64,000 nt of DNA from Streptomyces sp. NBC_01408. GTDB taxonomy: Bacteria > Actinomycetota > Actinomycetes > Streptomycetales > Streptomycetaceae. The translations under genes were made by a program, and so were the position numbers. The stretch is from contig NZ_JAPEPJ010000001.1 in assembly GCF_026340255.1 (NCBI RefSeq), positions 1,116,001 to 1,180,000 of the forward strand. The letters run 5' to 3'. Below the pieces are notes generated by a model. The model saw only the letters and a list, made by a program, of their open reading frames with translations, was not told the origin of the DNA and did not search any database. Positions 17,096 to 24,969 of the stretch are shown in pieces. Every line of letters begins with the position of its first letter. The first letter of the stretch is position 1.

Positions 17096-19570
17096 GTGCC
17101 TGAGGCAAGCACTGCTGCGGGAAGTGCGGGGGCGGGTCCGGGCCGAAGTACGGCCGGGGCCACGGGCGCAGGTGCCCACCGCTCCCTCGCCGAGGCCCTG
17201 CGCACCCGCGACGACGCGGGCCTCGCCGCCCTGCTGCAGGCCCGGCCCGACCTGATCAGCCCGGTACCGGGCGACGTGACCCAGCTGGCCACCCGCGCCG
17301 GGACCCGTGCCTCGGTGGTCCGGGCCCTGGACCGCCTCGACCGGTTCGCGCTGCAGACCGCCGAGGCCCTGGCGGTGGCCCCCGAACCGTGCCCGTACCC
17401 CGTGCTGGAGGCGCTGCTCACCGGCCACCTCGGCGCGGACACCGGCGGCGGACCGGCCCGCGCCGCGCTCCCCCGGGCCCTGGAGACCCTGCGCGACCAG
17501 GCCCTGGTGTGGGGCGACGGGGACCGGCTGCGGCTGGTCCGCACGGCCCGCGAGCTGCTCGCGCCCTCGGCCCAGCGCCCCTCCCCGACCGGGCTGGGAC
17601 CCACCGTCGCCGAGGCCACGGCCGGGATGTCGCCGACCCGGATCCAGGAGATCGTGCTGGCCGCCGGGCTGCCCGCCACCCATGACCCGGTGTCCGCGGT
17701 GACCGCGCTGACCAGCCTGTTCACCGACCCGGACCGGATGTCCGCCCTGCTGGACGAGGCCCCGGCCGAGGCCCACCAGGTGCTGGGGCGGCTCGTGTGG
17801 GGGCCGCCGTACGGGGAGGTCACCCCGAGCCCCACGCCTCCGGTGCGCTGGCTGCGCGACCGGGGCCTGCTGCTGCCCGCCACCGCGCGGACGGTCGTCC
17901 TGCCCCGCGAGGTGGCACTGCACCTGCGCGGCGGCCTCGCGCACCGGGACACCGCGCCCGTGCCCCCGCCGGTGACCGCGCACCGCGAGCACCGTCCACA
18001 GCTTGTGGACGCGAACGCCGCCGGTCAGGCGCTGGCCGCGCTGTCCACCGTCGAGGAGCTGGTGAAGTCCTGGGAGCACTCCGGTCCGCCGGTGCTGCGG
18101 GCGGGCGGGCTGTCCGTACGGGAACTGAAGCGGACCGCCGCCTCCCTGGACACCACCGAGGCCTCGGCCTCCTTCTGGATCGAACTCGCCTACGCGGCCG
18201 GGCTGCTGGCCGGCGACGGCGAGGCCGACGAGCGGTACGCGCCCACCCCCGCCTTCGACGACTGGTGCGAACTCCCGCCCCCCGAGCGGTGGTCGGCGCT
18301 CGCCGCGGCCTGGCTGCCCGCCACCCGCACGGCCGGCCTGGTCGGCGAGCAGGACGCCAAGGGCCGCACCCTGTCCACGCTCGGCGCCGACCTCGACCGC
18401 TCCGCCGCCCCCGAGGTGCGCCGCCGCGTCCTGGAACTCCTCGCCGCCCTGCCCGAGGGCGCCTCCGCCGACCCGGACGTGCTGCTGGAACGGCTCGCCT
18501 GGGAGCGTCCCGTACGCGGTACGAGCGACCTGCGCGCCCGCCTCGCGCACTGGGCCCTGGCCGAGGCGGAGGTCCTCGGCGTCACCGGCCGCGGCGCGAT
18601 CAGCGCCTTCGGGCGGGCCCTGCTGGAACACCGCGACCCGGCGCCGCTGCTGGCCCCGCTGCTCCCGGAGCCGGTGGACCACGTGCTGCTCCAGGCCGAC
18701 CTGACGGCCGTGGCCCCCGGCCCGCTGCGCCGCCCGCTCGGCGACACCCTGGCGGTGCTGGCCGACGTGGAGTCCAAGGGCGGGGCGACGGTGTACCGCT
18801 TCACGCCCGGTTCGGTGCGCCGCGCCCTGGACGCCGGGCACGCCGCCGCCGACCTGCACGCCTTCCTGAAGGAGCACAGCCGCACCCCGGTCCCGCAGCC
18901 GCTGTCCTACTTGATCGACGACGTGGCCCGCCGCCACGGGCACCTGCGGGTCGGCGCGGCCTCGTCCTACGTCCGCTGCGACGACGACGCCATGCTGGGC
19001 GAGATCCTGGCCGACAAGCGCTCGGCGGGCCTGGGCCTGCGCCGCCTCGCCCCGACCGTCCTGGCCGCCCAGGCCGAACCGACCACCCTCCTCGACGGGT
19101 TGCGGGCGATGGGCTACGCCCCGGCCGCGGAGTCCCGTACCGGCGACGTCCTGGTGTCCCGGGCCGACGCCCACCGCACCCCGGCCCGCTCCGCGCCCGC
19201 CCCGGTCCCGGACGGCCCGCCGGTCCCGGACGCGACGCTGCTGGCGGCGGCCGTACGCGCGATCCGCGCGGGCGACCTGGCGGCGACGGCGGTCCGCAAG
19301 GAGCCCGCCGCGGCGACGGGCGCGCCGGGCGAACTCCCGCGCACGAGCGCGGCGGAGACCCTGGCGACGGTGCAGGCGGCCGCGCTGACCGGCTCGGCGG
19401 TCTGGATCGGCTACGTCAACGCGGAGGGCGCGGCGAGCCAACGCGTCATCGCCCCGGTCCGCGTGGAGGGCGGCTTCGTCACCGGCTACGACCACACGGC
19501 CGACGAGGTCCGTACGTACGCCCTCCACCGCATCACGGGAGTAGCCGAACTGGCCGACGAACACCTCTGA
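17096..19570 (+). CDS. Helicase-associated protein (XPB/Ssl2 N-terminal-like domain)
   Basis: An 824-residue protein of a family found next to XPB-type helicases in actinobacteria. It has no Walker motifs. The N-terminus (SLAEALRTRDDAGLAALLQARPDL) is typical. The C-terminal third (about 540-680, DHVLLQADLTAVAPGPL then VYRFTPGSVRRALDAGHAA then the PVPQPLSYLIDDVARRHG segment) resembles the N-terminal domain of bacterial XPB, and a WYL-like end (AVWIGYVNAEG...RVIAPVRVEGG) closes the protein. The GTG at 17096 has AGGAGG five bases upstream. It probably works with the XPB helicase encoded 3 kb downstream. Confidence 0.8.
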   Translation: MPEASTAAGSAGAGPGRSTAGATGAGAHRSLAEALRTRDDAGLAALLQARPDLISPVPGDVTQLATRAGTRASVVRALDRLDRFALQTAEALAVAPEPCPYPVLEALLTGHLGADTGGGPARAALPRALETLRDQALVWGDGDRLRLVRTARELLAPSAQRPSPTGLGPTVAEATAGMSPTRIQEIVLAAGLPATHDPVSAVTALTSLFTDPDRMSALLDEAPAEAHQVLGRLVWGPPYGEVTPSPTPPVRWLRDRGLLLPATARTVVLPREVALHLRGGLAHRDTAPVPPPVTAHREHRPQLVDANAAGQALAALSTVEELVKSWEHSGPPVLRAGGLSVRELKRTAASLDTTEASASFWIELAYAAGLLAGDGEADERYAPTPAFDDWCELPPPERWSALAAAWLPATRTAGLVGEQDAKGRTLSTLGADLDRSAAPEVRRRVLELLAALPEGASADPDVLLERLAWERPVRGTSDLRARLAHWALAEAEVLGVTGRGAISAFGRALLEHRDPAPLLAPLLPEPVDHVLLQADLTAVAPGPLRRPLGDTLAVLADVESKGGATVYRFTPGSVRRALDAGHAAADLHAFLKEHSRTPVPQPLSYLIDDVARRHGHLRVGAASSYVRCDDDAMLGEILADKRSAGLGLRRLAPTVLAAQAEPTTLLDGLRAMGYAPAAESRTGDVLVSRADAHRTPARSAPAPVPDGPPVPDATLLAAAVRAIRAGDLAATAVRKEPAAATGAPGELPRTSAAETLATVQAAALTGSAVWIGYVNAEGAASQRVIAPVRVEGGFVTGYDHTADEVRTYALHRITGVAELADEHL

Positions 19571-19580
19571 CCCACAGATC

Positions 19581-19626
19581 CAGCCCCGCCGGCGTTTGAG
19601 GCGCGGGGTCCGGGGCGGAGCCCCGG
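19581..19626 (+). repeat. GC-rich 3'-end palindrome
   Basis: Full copy of the double hairpin (CAGCCCCGCCGGCG, then TTTGAGGCGCGGGG, then CCGGGGCGGAGCCCCGG), 10 bases after the helicase-associated gene. It probably ends that transcript. Confidence 0.85.
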
Positions 19627-19690
19627 CAACGGCGCCGCACGGCGGGGAAAACGGTTGGCCAACCCAGCCAACCGCCCCCACCCTTGACGC

Positions 19691-20287
19691 ATGCCAGACG
19701 TACCGACCCCGCAACACCAGATCCGCGCCGCGCACACCACCACCACGATCACCGTCTACCAGGCGTACTCCCCCACGCTAGGGCTGCCGGCTGCCGGCAC
19801 CGGCCGGTTCCCGCCCGCCTGGAAGCGCGAGCGGATGACGTGGATCAAGCCCTCGTTCCTGTGGATGATGTACCGCTGCGGCTGGGCCACCAAGACCGAC
19901 CAGGAGACGGTGCTCGCGGTCGAGATCACCCGCGAGGGCTTCGACGAGGCCCTGCGCGGGGCCTGCCTCTCCCACTACGCCCCCCGCGTCCACCCGGACC
20001 GCACGGCCTGGCAGCGGGCGCTGCGCGCGAGCCCGGCCCGCGTCCAGTGGGACCCGGAGCGCGACCTGCACCTGAACCCGCTGCCGTACCGCTCGCTCCA
20101 GCTGGGCCTGTCCGGCCCCGCCTCACGGGCGTACGCCGACGAGTGGACCGTCTCCATCCGCGACGTCACCCCGCTGGCCCGGGAGATCCACGGGCTGCTC
20201 CGCGGCGGCGAGGCCGAGGCCGCGCACGCCCTGCTGCCCGTGGAAACCCCGTACCCGGCAGGCCCCTTGCCTCACCTCGGGGCGTAG
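19691..20287 (+). CDS. DUF4291 family protein
   Basis: A 198-residue protein of family DUF4291, unknown function. The conserved core is clear: QIRAAHTTTTITVYQAYSP at the N-terminus, the invariant RMTWIKPSFLWMMYRCGW block near residues 45-65, then QETVLAVEITREGFDEAL. No signal peptide or membrane helix. The start is ATG and no strong ribosome site is seen. It stands alone between the 3'-end palindrome and a convergent acetyltransferase. Confidence 0.9.
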   Translation: MPDVPTPQHQIRAAHTTTTITVYQAYSPTLGLPAAGTGRFPPAWKRERMTWIKPSFLWMMYRCGWATKTDQETVLAVEITREGFDEALRGACLSHYAPRVHPDRTAWQRALRASPARVQWDPERDLHLNPLPYRSLQLGLSGPASRAYADEWTVSIRDVTPLAREIHGLLRGGEAEAAHALLPVETPYPAGPLPHLGA

Positions 20288-20417
20288 TCGATCAGCCCCG
20301 CCTCGAAGGGCCACGCCTCCGCGAGCCACCGGGTGACCGCCGCGTGCAGCGGGGCATCGAGCGCGGCCCGGTCGGCGCGCACCCACGAGCTCACGTGGAC
20401 CCGCTCCCCCTCGCCCC
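20285..20417 (-). pseudogene. Coding remnant beyond the acetyltransferase stop
   Basis: In a frame shifted relative to the acetyltransferase, about 43 codons run to a TGA beside the DUF4291 stop and read as protein (VHVSSWVRADRA, then VTRWLAEAWPFEAGLIDYAPR). Nearly all third positions are G or C, which suggests that this frame was selected as coding. No start or N-terminal part is present. It may be the tail of a deleted gene or of a frameshifted longer protein. Confidence 0.4.
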
Positions 20418-20888
20418 CTCCGCTCCGGCCGGTTTCAGGCCGGCTTCGAGGTCGATGAAGGGCACGCTGTCCCCGGGCAGCAGATAGCGCTCCACCTCGA
20501 CGAAGCCGCGCGCCAGCGCGAACCGCAGCCCCTGCGGATTGGACTCCAGAACCACCGTCCGGATCCGCTCGGCCCCCAGCTCCCGCGCCTGCGCCAGCCC
20601 GTGCGCGTACAGCAGGGTGCCGAGGCCCCGCTCCCGGTGCTCGGGCAGGATGCGCGCGATCACGGTCGCCACCGGCGTCCCGTCCTCGGGCGGGCGTACG
20701 GTCATGCAGCCCACCAGCACGTCCCCGACGTAGGCGACGTCCAGCCGGTGGCGCCCGGCGCGCTCGCGGACCTCGTCGGCGGAGAGCGGGTCCGTGGGAA
20801 TGATCAGGTTGTGGACGTACCGCCAGTCCCGCTGCCCGGCCTCGCCGTCCACCCGTTCGACACGAAGATCAACCATCGCTCCAGGCAA
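20391..20888 (-). CDS. GNAT family N-acetyltransferase
   Basis: A 165-residue GNAT protein. The acetyl-CoA site is in ARILPEHRERGLGTLLY (motif A, R/QxxGxG/A) around residues 80-97, followed by ESNPQGLRFALARGFVEVER. The N-terminal part covers DWRYVHNLIIPTDPLS. The substrate cannot be read. A second methionine at residue 5 (MVDLRVERV) is an equally good start. The C-terminal 12 residues are low-complexity, and the tail may be affected by a frameshift, because a different frame looks coding beyond this stop. Confidence 0.8.
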   Translation of the reverse strand: MPGAMVDLRVERVDGEAGQRDWRYVHNLIIPTDPLSADEVRERAGRHRLDVAYVGDVLVGCMTVRPPEDGTPVATVIARILPEHRERGLGTLLYAHGLAQARELGAERIRTVVLESNPQGLRFALARGFVEVERYLLPGDSVPFIDLEAGLKPAGAEGARGSGST

Positions 20889-20937
20889 CCCGCCCCGGCC
20901 CGCCCCGTCAACCGTCCGACCGGCAGTAGGTCTCGGG

Positions 20938-21789
20938 TCAGGCCAGGTGCCGGAGCTTGTCGGGGTTGCGGATGACCCGGATCTCGGTGATCCGGCCGTT
21001 CTCGACCTCTACGCAGGCGACGGTGTCCGGCCGTCCGGCCGTGGTGAGCAGCAGGCCCGGCCGGCCGTTGACGTCGACGGCCACGAAGCGCGGGGCCTCC
21101 ATCGGCTGGGCGACCACGGCTGCGACGAAGCGGGCCACGTTGTCGGCGCCGTGCAGCGGGCGCAGGGCCGCCTTGACCTTTCCGCCGCCGTCGTTCCATG
21201 CGGTGACGTCGGGGGCGAGCAGTTCCATCATGCGGTTCAGGTCGCCCCCGAGGCACGCGGCGAGAAACTCGTCGGTGACCTGGCGCGTCACCTCGGCCGG
21301 GGTCGCGTAGCGCGGCCGGCGTGCCTCGACGTGCGACTTGGCCCGGGAGCCGACCTGGCGTACCGAGGTCTCGGTGCGGTCGAGCGTCTCGGCGATCTCC
21401 CGATACGGGAAGCCGAAGACCTCCTTGAGTACGAAGACCGCCCGCTCCAGCGGGGAGAGGCTCTCCAGAACCACCAGCATGGCGAGCGAGACCGACTCGG
21501 CCAGCTCCACGTCCCCGGTGGCGTCCGGCACGGTGACCAGCGGCTCGGGCAGCCAGGGGCCGACGTACTGCTCACGCTTGACGGCGGCCGAACTCAACCG
21601 GTTGAGCGCGAGGTTGGTGACCGTGCGGGCCAGGTAGCCGCCCGGGTTGGCGATCTCGCCGGACACCTGGCTGCAGCGGAGCCAGGTGTCCTGGACCAGG
21701 TCCTCGGCGTCCGCGACGCTGCCGAGCATCCGGTAGGCGATGCCGAAGAGCATCGGTCGGTGCTGTTCGAAGACGGCGATCTCGATCAC
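20938..21789 (-). CDS. ECF41-family sigma factor with SnoaL-like domain
   Basis: A 283-residue sigma factor. Region 2 starts FEQHRPMLFGIAYRMLGSVADAEDLVQDTWLR, and region 4 contains LSPLERAVFVLKEVFGFPYREIAETL. The C-terminal 100 residues form a SnoaL-like domain with the ECF41 hallmarks DGGGK (about residue 195) and NPDKL at the very end. In ECF41 sigma factors this extension acts as a fused regulator. The GTG start at 21789 overlaps the stop of the preceding CMD gene (GTGA). Such sigma factors usually control their neighbouring CMD/oxidoreductase/epimerase gene. Confidence 0.93.
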   Translation of the reverse strand: MIEIAVFEQHRPMLFGIAYRMLGSVADAEDLVQDTWLRCSQVSGEIANPGGYLARTVTNLALNRLSSAAVKREQYVGPWLPEPLVTVPDATGDVELAESVSLAMLVVLESLSPLERAVFVLKEVFGFPYREIAETLDRTETSVRQVGSRAKSHVEARRPRYATPAEVTRQVTDEFLAACLGGDLNRMMELLAPDVTAWNDGGGKVKAALRPLHGADNVARFVAAVVAQPMEAPRFVAVDVNGRPGLLLTTAGRPDTVACVEVENGRITEIRVIRNPDKLRHLA

Positions 21790-22346
21790 GTACGTGACGG
21801 TACCGCGCAGGCCTCGGAAAAGCCCTGGCTCGTCAGGCCGAAGGCGCTGTTCATCCGGGAGCGCAGGTTCTCCAGGGCAACCATGGCGGTGAGTTCCACG
21901 AAGGCGGCCTCGCCCAGCTGCCGGAGCAGCGCTTCGGCGAGTTCGTCGGCGACGTTGGGCTCGGTCTCGGTCATGGCCTCGGCGTACTCCATGACCTGGA
22001 GTTCCAGCTCGGTGAAGGCCTCGCGGTGGTCCCGCCACTGCGGCACCTGGGAGATCTTGTCGAGCGACAGGCCGAGTTCGCTGCCTTCCCAGTGGCCGAA
22101 GTCCATGCACCAGGAGCAGTTGATCCGGGCGGCGGTGGCCATCACGGCGAGATGCTTCAGGGCCGGCTCCAGCGCGTTCCACTTGGTGACGGAGCGCTCC
22201 AGCTTGACGTTGGTGAGCAGGACCTTCCGGTTGTGGCCGATCGCGAGCCCGGGGTCGAGCACCTTGCCGTACATCCGGCGGGAGTACCAGGACCCGATGC
22301 GGTTCAGCAGGGTACGGGGCGGGGTGAGGGAGATACGGGCGGTCAT
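21786..22346 (-). CDS. Carboxymuconolactone decarboxylase/AhpD-like protein
   Basis: A 186-residue CMD-family protein. The CxxC redox pair is in RINCSWCMDFGH near residues 75-86, as in AhpD-like peroxidase partners. The ATG at 22346 has GGAGG upstream, and the gene ends inside the start of the ECF41 sigma gene. This is the classic ECF41 partner (the COE group). The physiological oxidant or substrate is not known. A promoter of ECF41 type lies 40-67 bases upstream, so the pair is probably autoregulated. Confidence 0.9.
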   Translation of the reverse strand: MTARISLTPPRTLLNRIGSWYSRRMYGKVLDPGLAIGHNRKVLLTNVKLERSVTKWNALEPALKHLAVMATAARINCSWCMDFGHWEGSELGLSLDKISQVPQWRDHREAFTELELQVMEYAEAMTETEPNVADELAEALLRQLGEAAFVELTAMVALENLRSRMNSAFGLTSQGFSEACAVPSRT

Positions 22347-22386
22347 TTCGGGCCTCCAGGCTTCTGGACGGTGCTTCTGGAGGTAG

Positions 22387-22413
22387 GACAGGACAGCTGC
22401 CGAGAATGTGACA
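22387..22413 (-). promoter_or_regulatory. ECF41-type promoter
   Basis: On the minus strand TGTCACA (22413-22407) is followed after exactly 16 bases by TGTC (22390-22387). The described ECF41 promoter is TGTCACA, 16 bases, CGTC. The -35 box is exact and one base of the -10 differs. It lies upstream of the CMD-sigma pair. Confidence 0.75.
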
Positions 22414-22548
22414 TCAGGGCCCCGGCAGGAGCTGACCGGCGACATTCCCGCACCGCTGTCCCGGGTGACTCCAGGGAGCGCCGGGTTCCCCGCCGGTCGG
22501 GCGTACGGCACACTGGAGGTTTGACCTGAGTGAAACGGGGCTCCTCGC

Positions 22549-24192
22549 GTGAATGGTCCACTTATCGTCCAGAGCGACAAAACCCTCCTTCTCGAAGTCG
22601 ACCACGAGCTCGCCGGCGCCGCGCGGCGGGCCATCGCTCCCTTCGCCGAGCTGGAGCGCGCCCCCGAGCACATCCACACCTACCGGATCACCCCGCTCGG
22701 CCTGTGGAACGCCCGCGCCGCCGGGCACGACGCCGAGCAGGTCGTCGACGCGCTCGTCGAGTACTCCCGCTACCCCGTCCCGCACGCGCTGCTCGTCGAC
22801 GTCGCCGAGACCATGGCGCGCTACGGCCGCCTCACCCTCTCCAAGCACCCCGTGCACGGGCTGGTCCTGACCAGCACCGACCGGCCGGTGCTGGAGGAGA
22901 TCCTGCGGTCCAAGCGGATCGCCCCGCTCGTCGGAGCGCGGCTCGACCCCGACACCGTGGCCGTGCACCCCTCCGAGCGCGGGCAGATCAAGCAGACCCT
23001 GCTCAAGCTGGGCTGGCCGGCCGAGGACCTCGCCGGATACGTGGACGGCGAGGCCCACGCCATCGACCTCGTCGAGGACGGCTGGGCGCTGCGCCCGTAC
23101 CAGCAGCAGGCCGTCGAGGGCTTCTGGCACGGCGGTTCCGGTGTGGTCGTGCTGCCCTGCGGCGCGGGCAAGACCCTGGTGGGCGCCGGGGCCATGGCGA
23201 TGGCCAAGGCGACCACGCTGATCCTGGTCACGAACACCGTCTCGGCCCGCCAGTGGAAGCACGAGCTGGTCAAGCGGACCTCGCTGACGGAGGAGGAGAT
23301 CGGCGAGTACTCCGGCACCCGCAAGGAGATCCGCCCCGTCACGATCGCCACGTACCAGGTCCTGACGACGAAGCGGAAGGGTGTCTACCCGCACCTGGAG
23401 CTCTTCGACTCCCGGGACTGGGGCCTGATCCTCTACGACGAGGTGCACCTGCTGCCGGCGCCCGTCTTCAAGTTCACCGCCGACCTCCAGGCCCGCCGCC
23501 GCCTCGGCCTGACCGCCACCCTCGTGCGCGAGGACGGCCGCGAGTCGGACGTCTTCTCCCTCATCGGGCCGAAGCGGTTCGACGCGCCGTGGAAGGAGAT
23601 CGAGGCGCAGGGCTACATCGCGCCGGCGGACTGCGTGGAGGTCCGCGTGAACCTCACCGAGTCGGAGCGCCTCGCGTACGCGACCGCCGAGACGGAGGAG
23701 AAGTACCGCTTCTGCGCGACGACGGCCACGAAGCGCAAGGTCACGGAGGCGCTGGTGCGCAAGCACCAGGGCGAGCAGACCCTCGTCATCGGCCAGTACA
23801 TCGACCAGCTCGACGAGCTCGGCGAGCACCTGGACGCCCCCGTCATCAAGGGCGAGACCTCCAACGCGCAGCGCGAGAAGCTCTTCAACGCCTTCCGCGA
23901 GGGCGAGATCAGCGTGCTGGTCGTGTCGAAGGTCGCGAACTTCTCCATCGACCTGCCCGAGGCCACGGTCGCCATCCAGGTGTCGGGCACCTTCGGCTCC
24001 CGCCAGGAGGAAGCCCAGCGCCTGGGCCGTGTCCTGCGCCCGAAGGCGGACGGCCACGAGGCCCGCTTCTACTCGGTCGTCGCGCGCGACACGATCGACC
24101 AGGACTTCGCGGCACACCGCCAGCGCTTCCTGGCCGAACAGGGCTACGCCTACCGGATCATGGACGCCGACGAACTCCTGACGAGCGACTGA
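22549..24192 (+). CDS. XPB-type DNA repair helicase
   Basis: A 547-residue superfamily 2 helicase. After an N-terminal damage-recognition-like domain (residues 1-175), motif I is LPCGAGKTL near 207, motif II is DEVH near 300, motif III is LTATLVRED near 325, and motif VI is QRLGRVLRPK near 495. It unwinds DNA in a 3' to 5' direction in known homologues. The GTG start follows a weak upstream signal. Its partner is probably the 824-residue helicase-associated protein encoded 3 kb upstream on the same strand. Confidence 0.93.
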   Translation: MNGPLIVQSDKTLLLEVDHELAGAARRAIAPFAELERAPEHIHTYRITPLGLWNARAAGHDAEQVVDALVEYSRYPVPHALLVDVAETMARYGRLTLSKHPVHGLVLTSTDRPVLEEILRSKRIAPLVGARLDPDTVAVHPSERGQIKQTLLKLGWPAEDLAGYVDGEAHAIDLVEDGWALRPYQQQAVEGFWHGGSGVVVLPCGAGKTLVGAGAMAMAKATTLILVTNTVSARQWKHELVKRTSLTEEEIGEYSGTRKEIRPVTIATYQVLTTKRKGVYPHLELFDSRDWGLILYDEVHLLPAPVFKFTADLQARRRLGLTATLVREDGRESDVFSLIGPKRFDAPWKEIEAQGYIAPADCVEVRVNLTESERLAYATAETEEKYRFCATTATKRKVTEALVRKHQGEQTLVIGQYIDQLDELGEHLDAPVIKGETSNAQREKLFNAFREGEISVLVVSKVANFSIDLPEATVAIQVSGTFGSRQEEAQRLGRVLRPKADGHEARFYSVVARDTIDQDFAAHRQRFLAEQGYAYRIMDADELLTSD

Positions 24193-24237
24193 CAAACCCG
24201 CCCCCAGCCCGTCGGCGCCTGAGACTTGGGGCCAACC

Positions 24238-24283
24238 CAGCCCCGCCGGCGTTTGAGGCGCGGGGTCTGGGGCGGAGCCCCAG
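24238..24283 (+). repeat. GC-rich 3'-end palindrome, copy 1 after the XPB gene
   Basis: Full double-hairpin copy 45 bases after the XPB stop. A degenerate head copy precedes it at about 24203-24230. Confidence 0.85.
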
Positions 24284-24321
24284 CAACGGCGCCGCACGTC
24301 ACACCCGGGCCGGAGCCAAAC

Positions 24322-24368
24322 CCAGCCCCGCCGGCGCTTGAGGCGCGGGGCCTGGGGCGGAGCCCCAG
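24322..24368 (+). repeat. GC-rich 3'-end palindrome, copy 2 after the XPB gene
   Basis: Second full copy in direct orientation, 84 bases after the first and with the same GCAACGGCGCCGCA tail. The two copies look like a tandem duplication of unit plus flank. Confidence 0.85.
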
Positions 24369-24423
24369 CAACGGCGCCGCAGGGCACACCCGACCCGCGA
24401 CGGCCCGGCCAGGGCAAGCGCAG

Positions 24424-24609
24424 TCACCGGCGCATGACGCCCGCATCCTCGGCGTACTCACCCAGCACGACGACGCTCACGGCGGCCGCCGCGAAGACCT
24501 TCGCGGCACGCAGCACGCCGCCGAGGCCGGTGCGGGGACGGGAGTCGGAGATGGCGGTGGCGCCGCGCGGGCGGCCGCCCTGGATCGGGGTGAAGGTTGC
24601 GGTGCTCAT
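24424..24609 (-). CDS. Small conserved Streptomyces protein (61 aa)
   Basis: A 61-residue protein, MSTATFTPIQGG then SDSRPRTGLGGVLRAAKVF then AAAAVSVVVLGEYAEDAGVMRR. It has an amphipathic or membrane-seeking segment (residues 30-48) and a basic end. Short proteins with a similar C-terminal VLGEY motif occur in many Streptomyces genomes as unknowns. The ATG at 24609 is preferred; the longer open frame has an unlikely Pro/Gly-rich lead. No function is known. Confidence 0.5.
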   Translation of the reverse strand: MSTATFTPIQGGRPRGATAISDSRPRTGLGGVLRAAKVFAAAAVSVVVLGEYAEDAGVMRR

Positions 24610-24969
24610 GGATCCATGGTGCGTTTCCGCCCCCGCCCGGCACATCGCCCTGGGGGCGGAACCCCAAGGCCCCCGGCGTCCTCCTCCCGACCCATACCGT
24701 CCCCTAGGGCCCCTACCCCGGTCTGACACTCCCCCGTACGAGACCCGCCCGCCACCCGTACGGAGTCCGGGACGGAGGTCGGTACGCCAGGTCCTGGACG
24801 GCAGGTCTCCCAGCCCCCCGGTACGGCCCTCTAAATCGTTCGCGCCGCCCGCCCGCGATGGCTAGAATCTCCGCTCTTGCCGCCTCCCGCCGCACATCCG
24901 GGGAGAGCCGCCCGCCGGTCGGCAACCGGCGGGCCGTCTGTTTCGCACCCAGCAGCTGGAGGCAGTCCC
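24610..24969. other. Intergenic region with helR promoter and hairpin leader
   Basis: 360 bases between the divergent small gene and the HelR-like gene. The left part (24650-24830) shows no recognisable element. A -10 box TAGAAT lies at 24863-24868 with TTCGCG 18 bases upstream as a weak -35 box, giving a leader of about 95 bases. Confidence 0.5.
24910..24934 (+). promoter_or_regulatory. Hairpin in the helR-like leader
   Basis: Perfect 10-bp stem GCCCGCCGGT / ACCGGCGGGC with loop CGGCA, followed by CGTCTGTTTCG. It lies 35 bases before the GTG start, downstream of the predicted promoter. It could be an attenuator or a protein-binding site. Confidence 0.55.

Noticed and set aside
24770..24960. 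Rifamycin-associated element upstream of the HelR-like gene
   Set aside because: I could not match the element with confidence from memory; only a plain 10-bp hairpin is certain.
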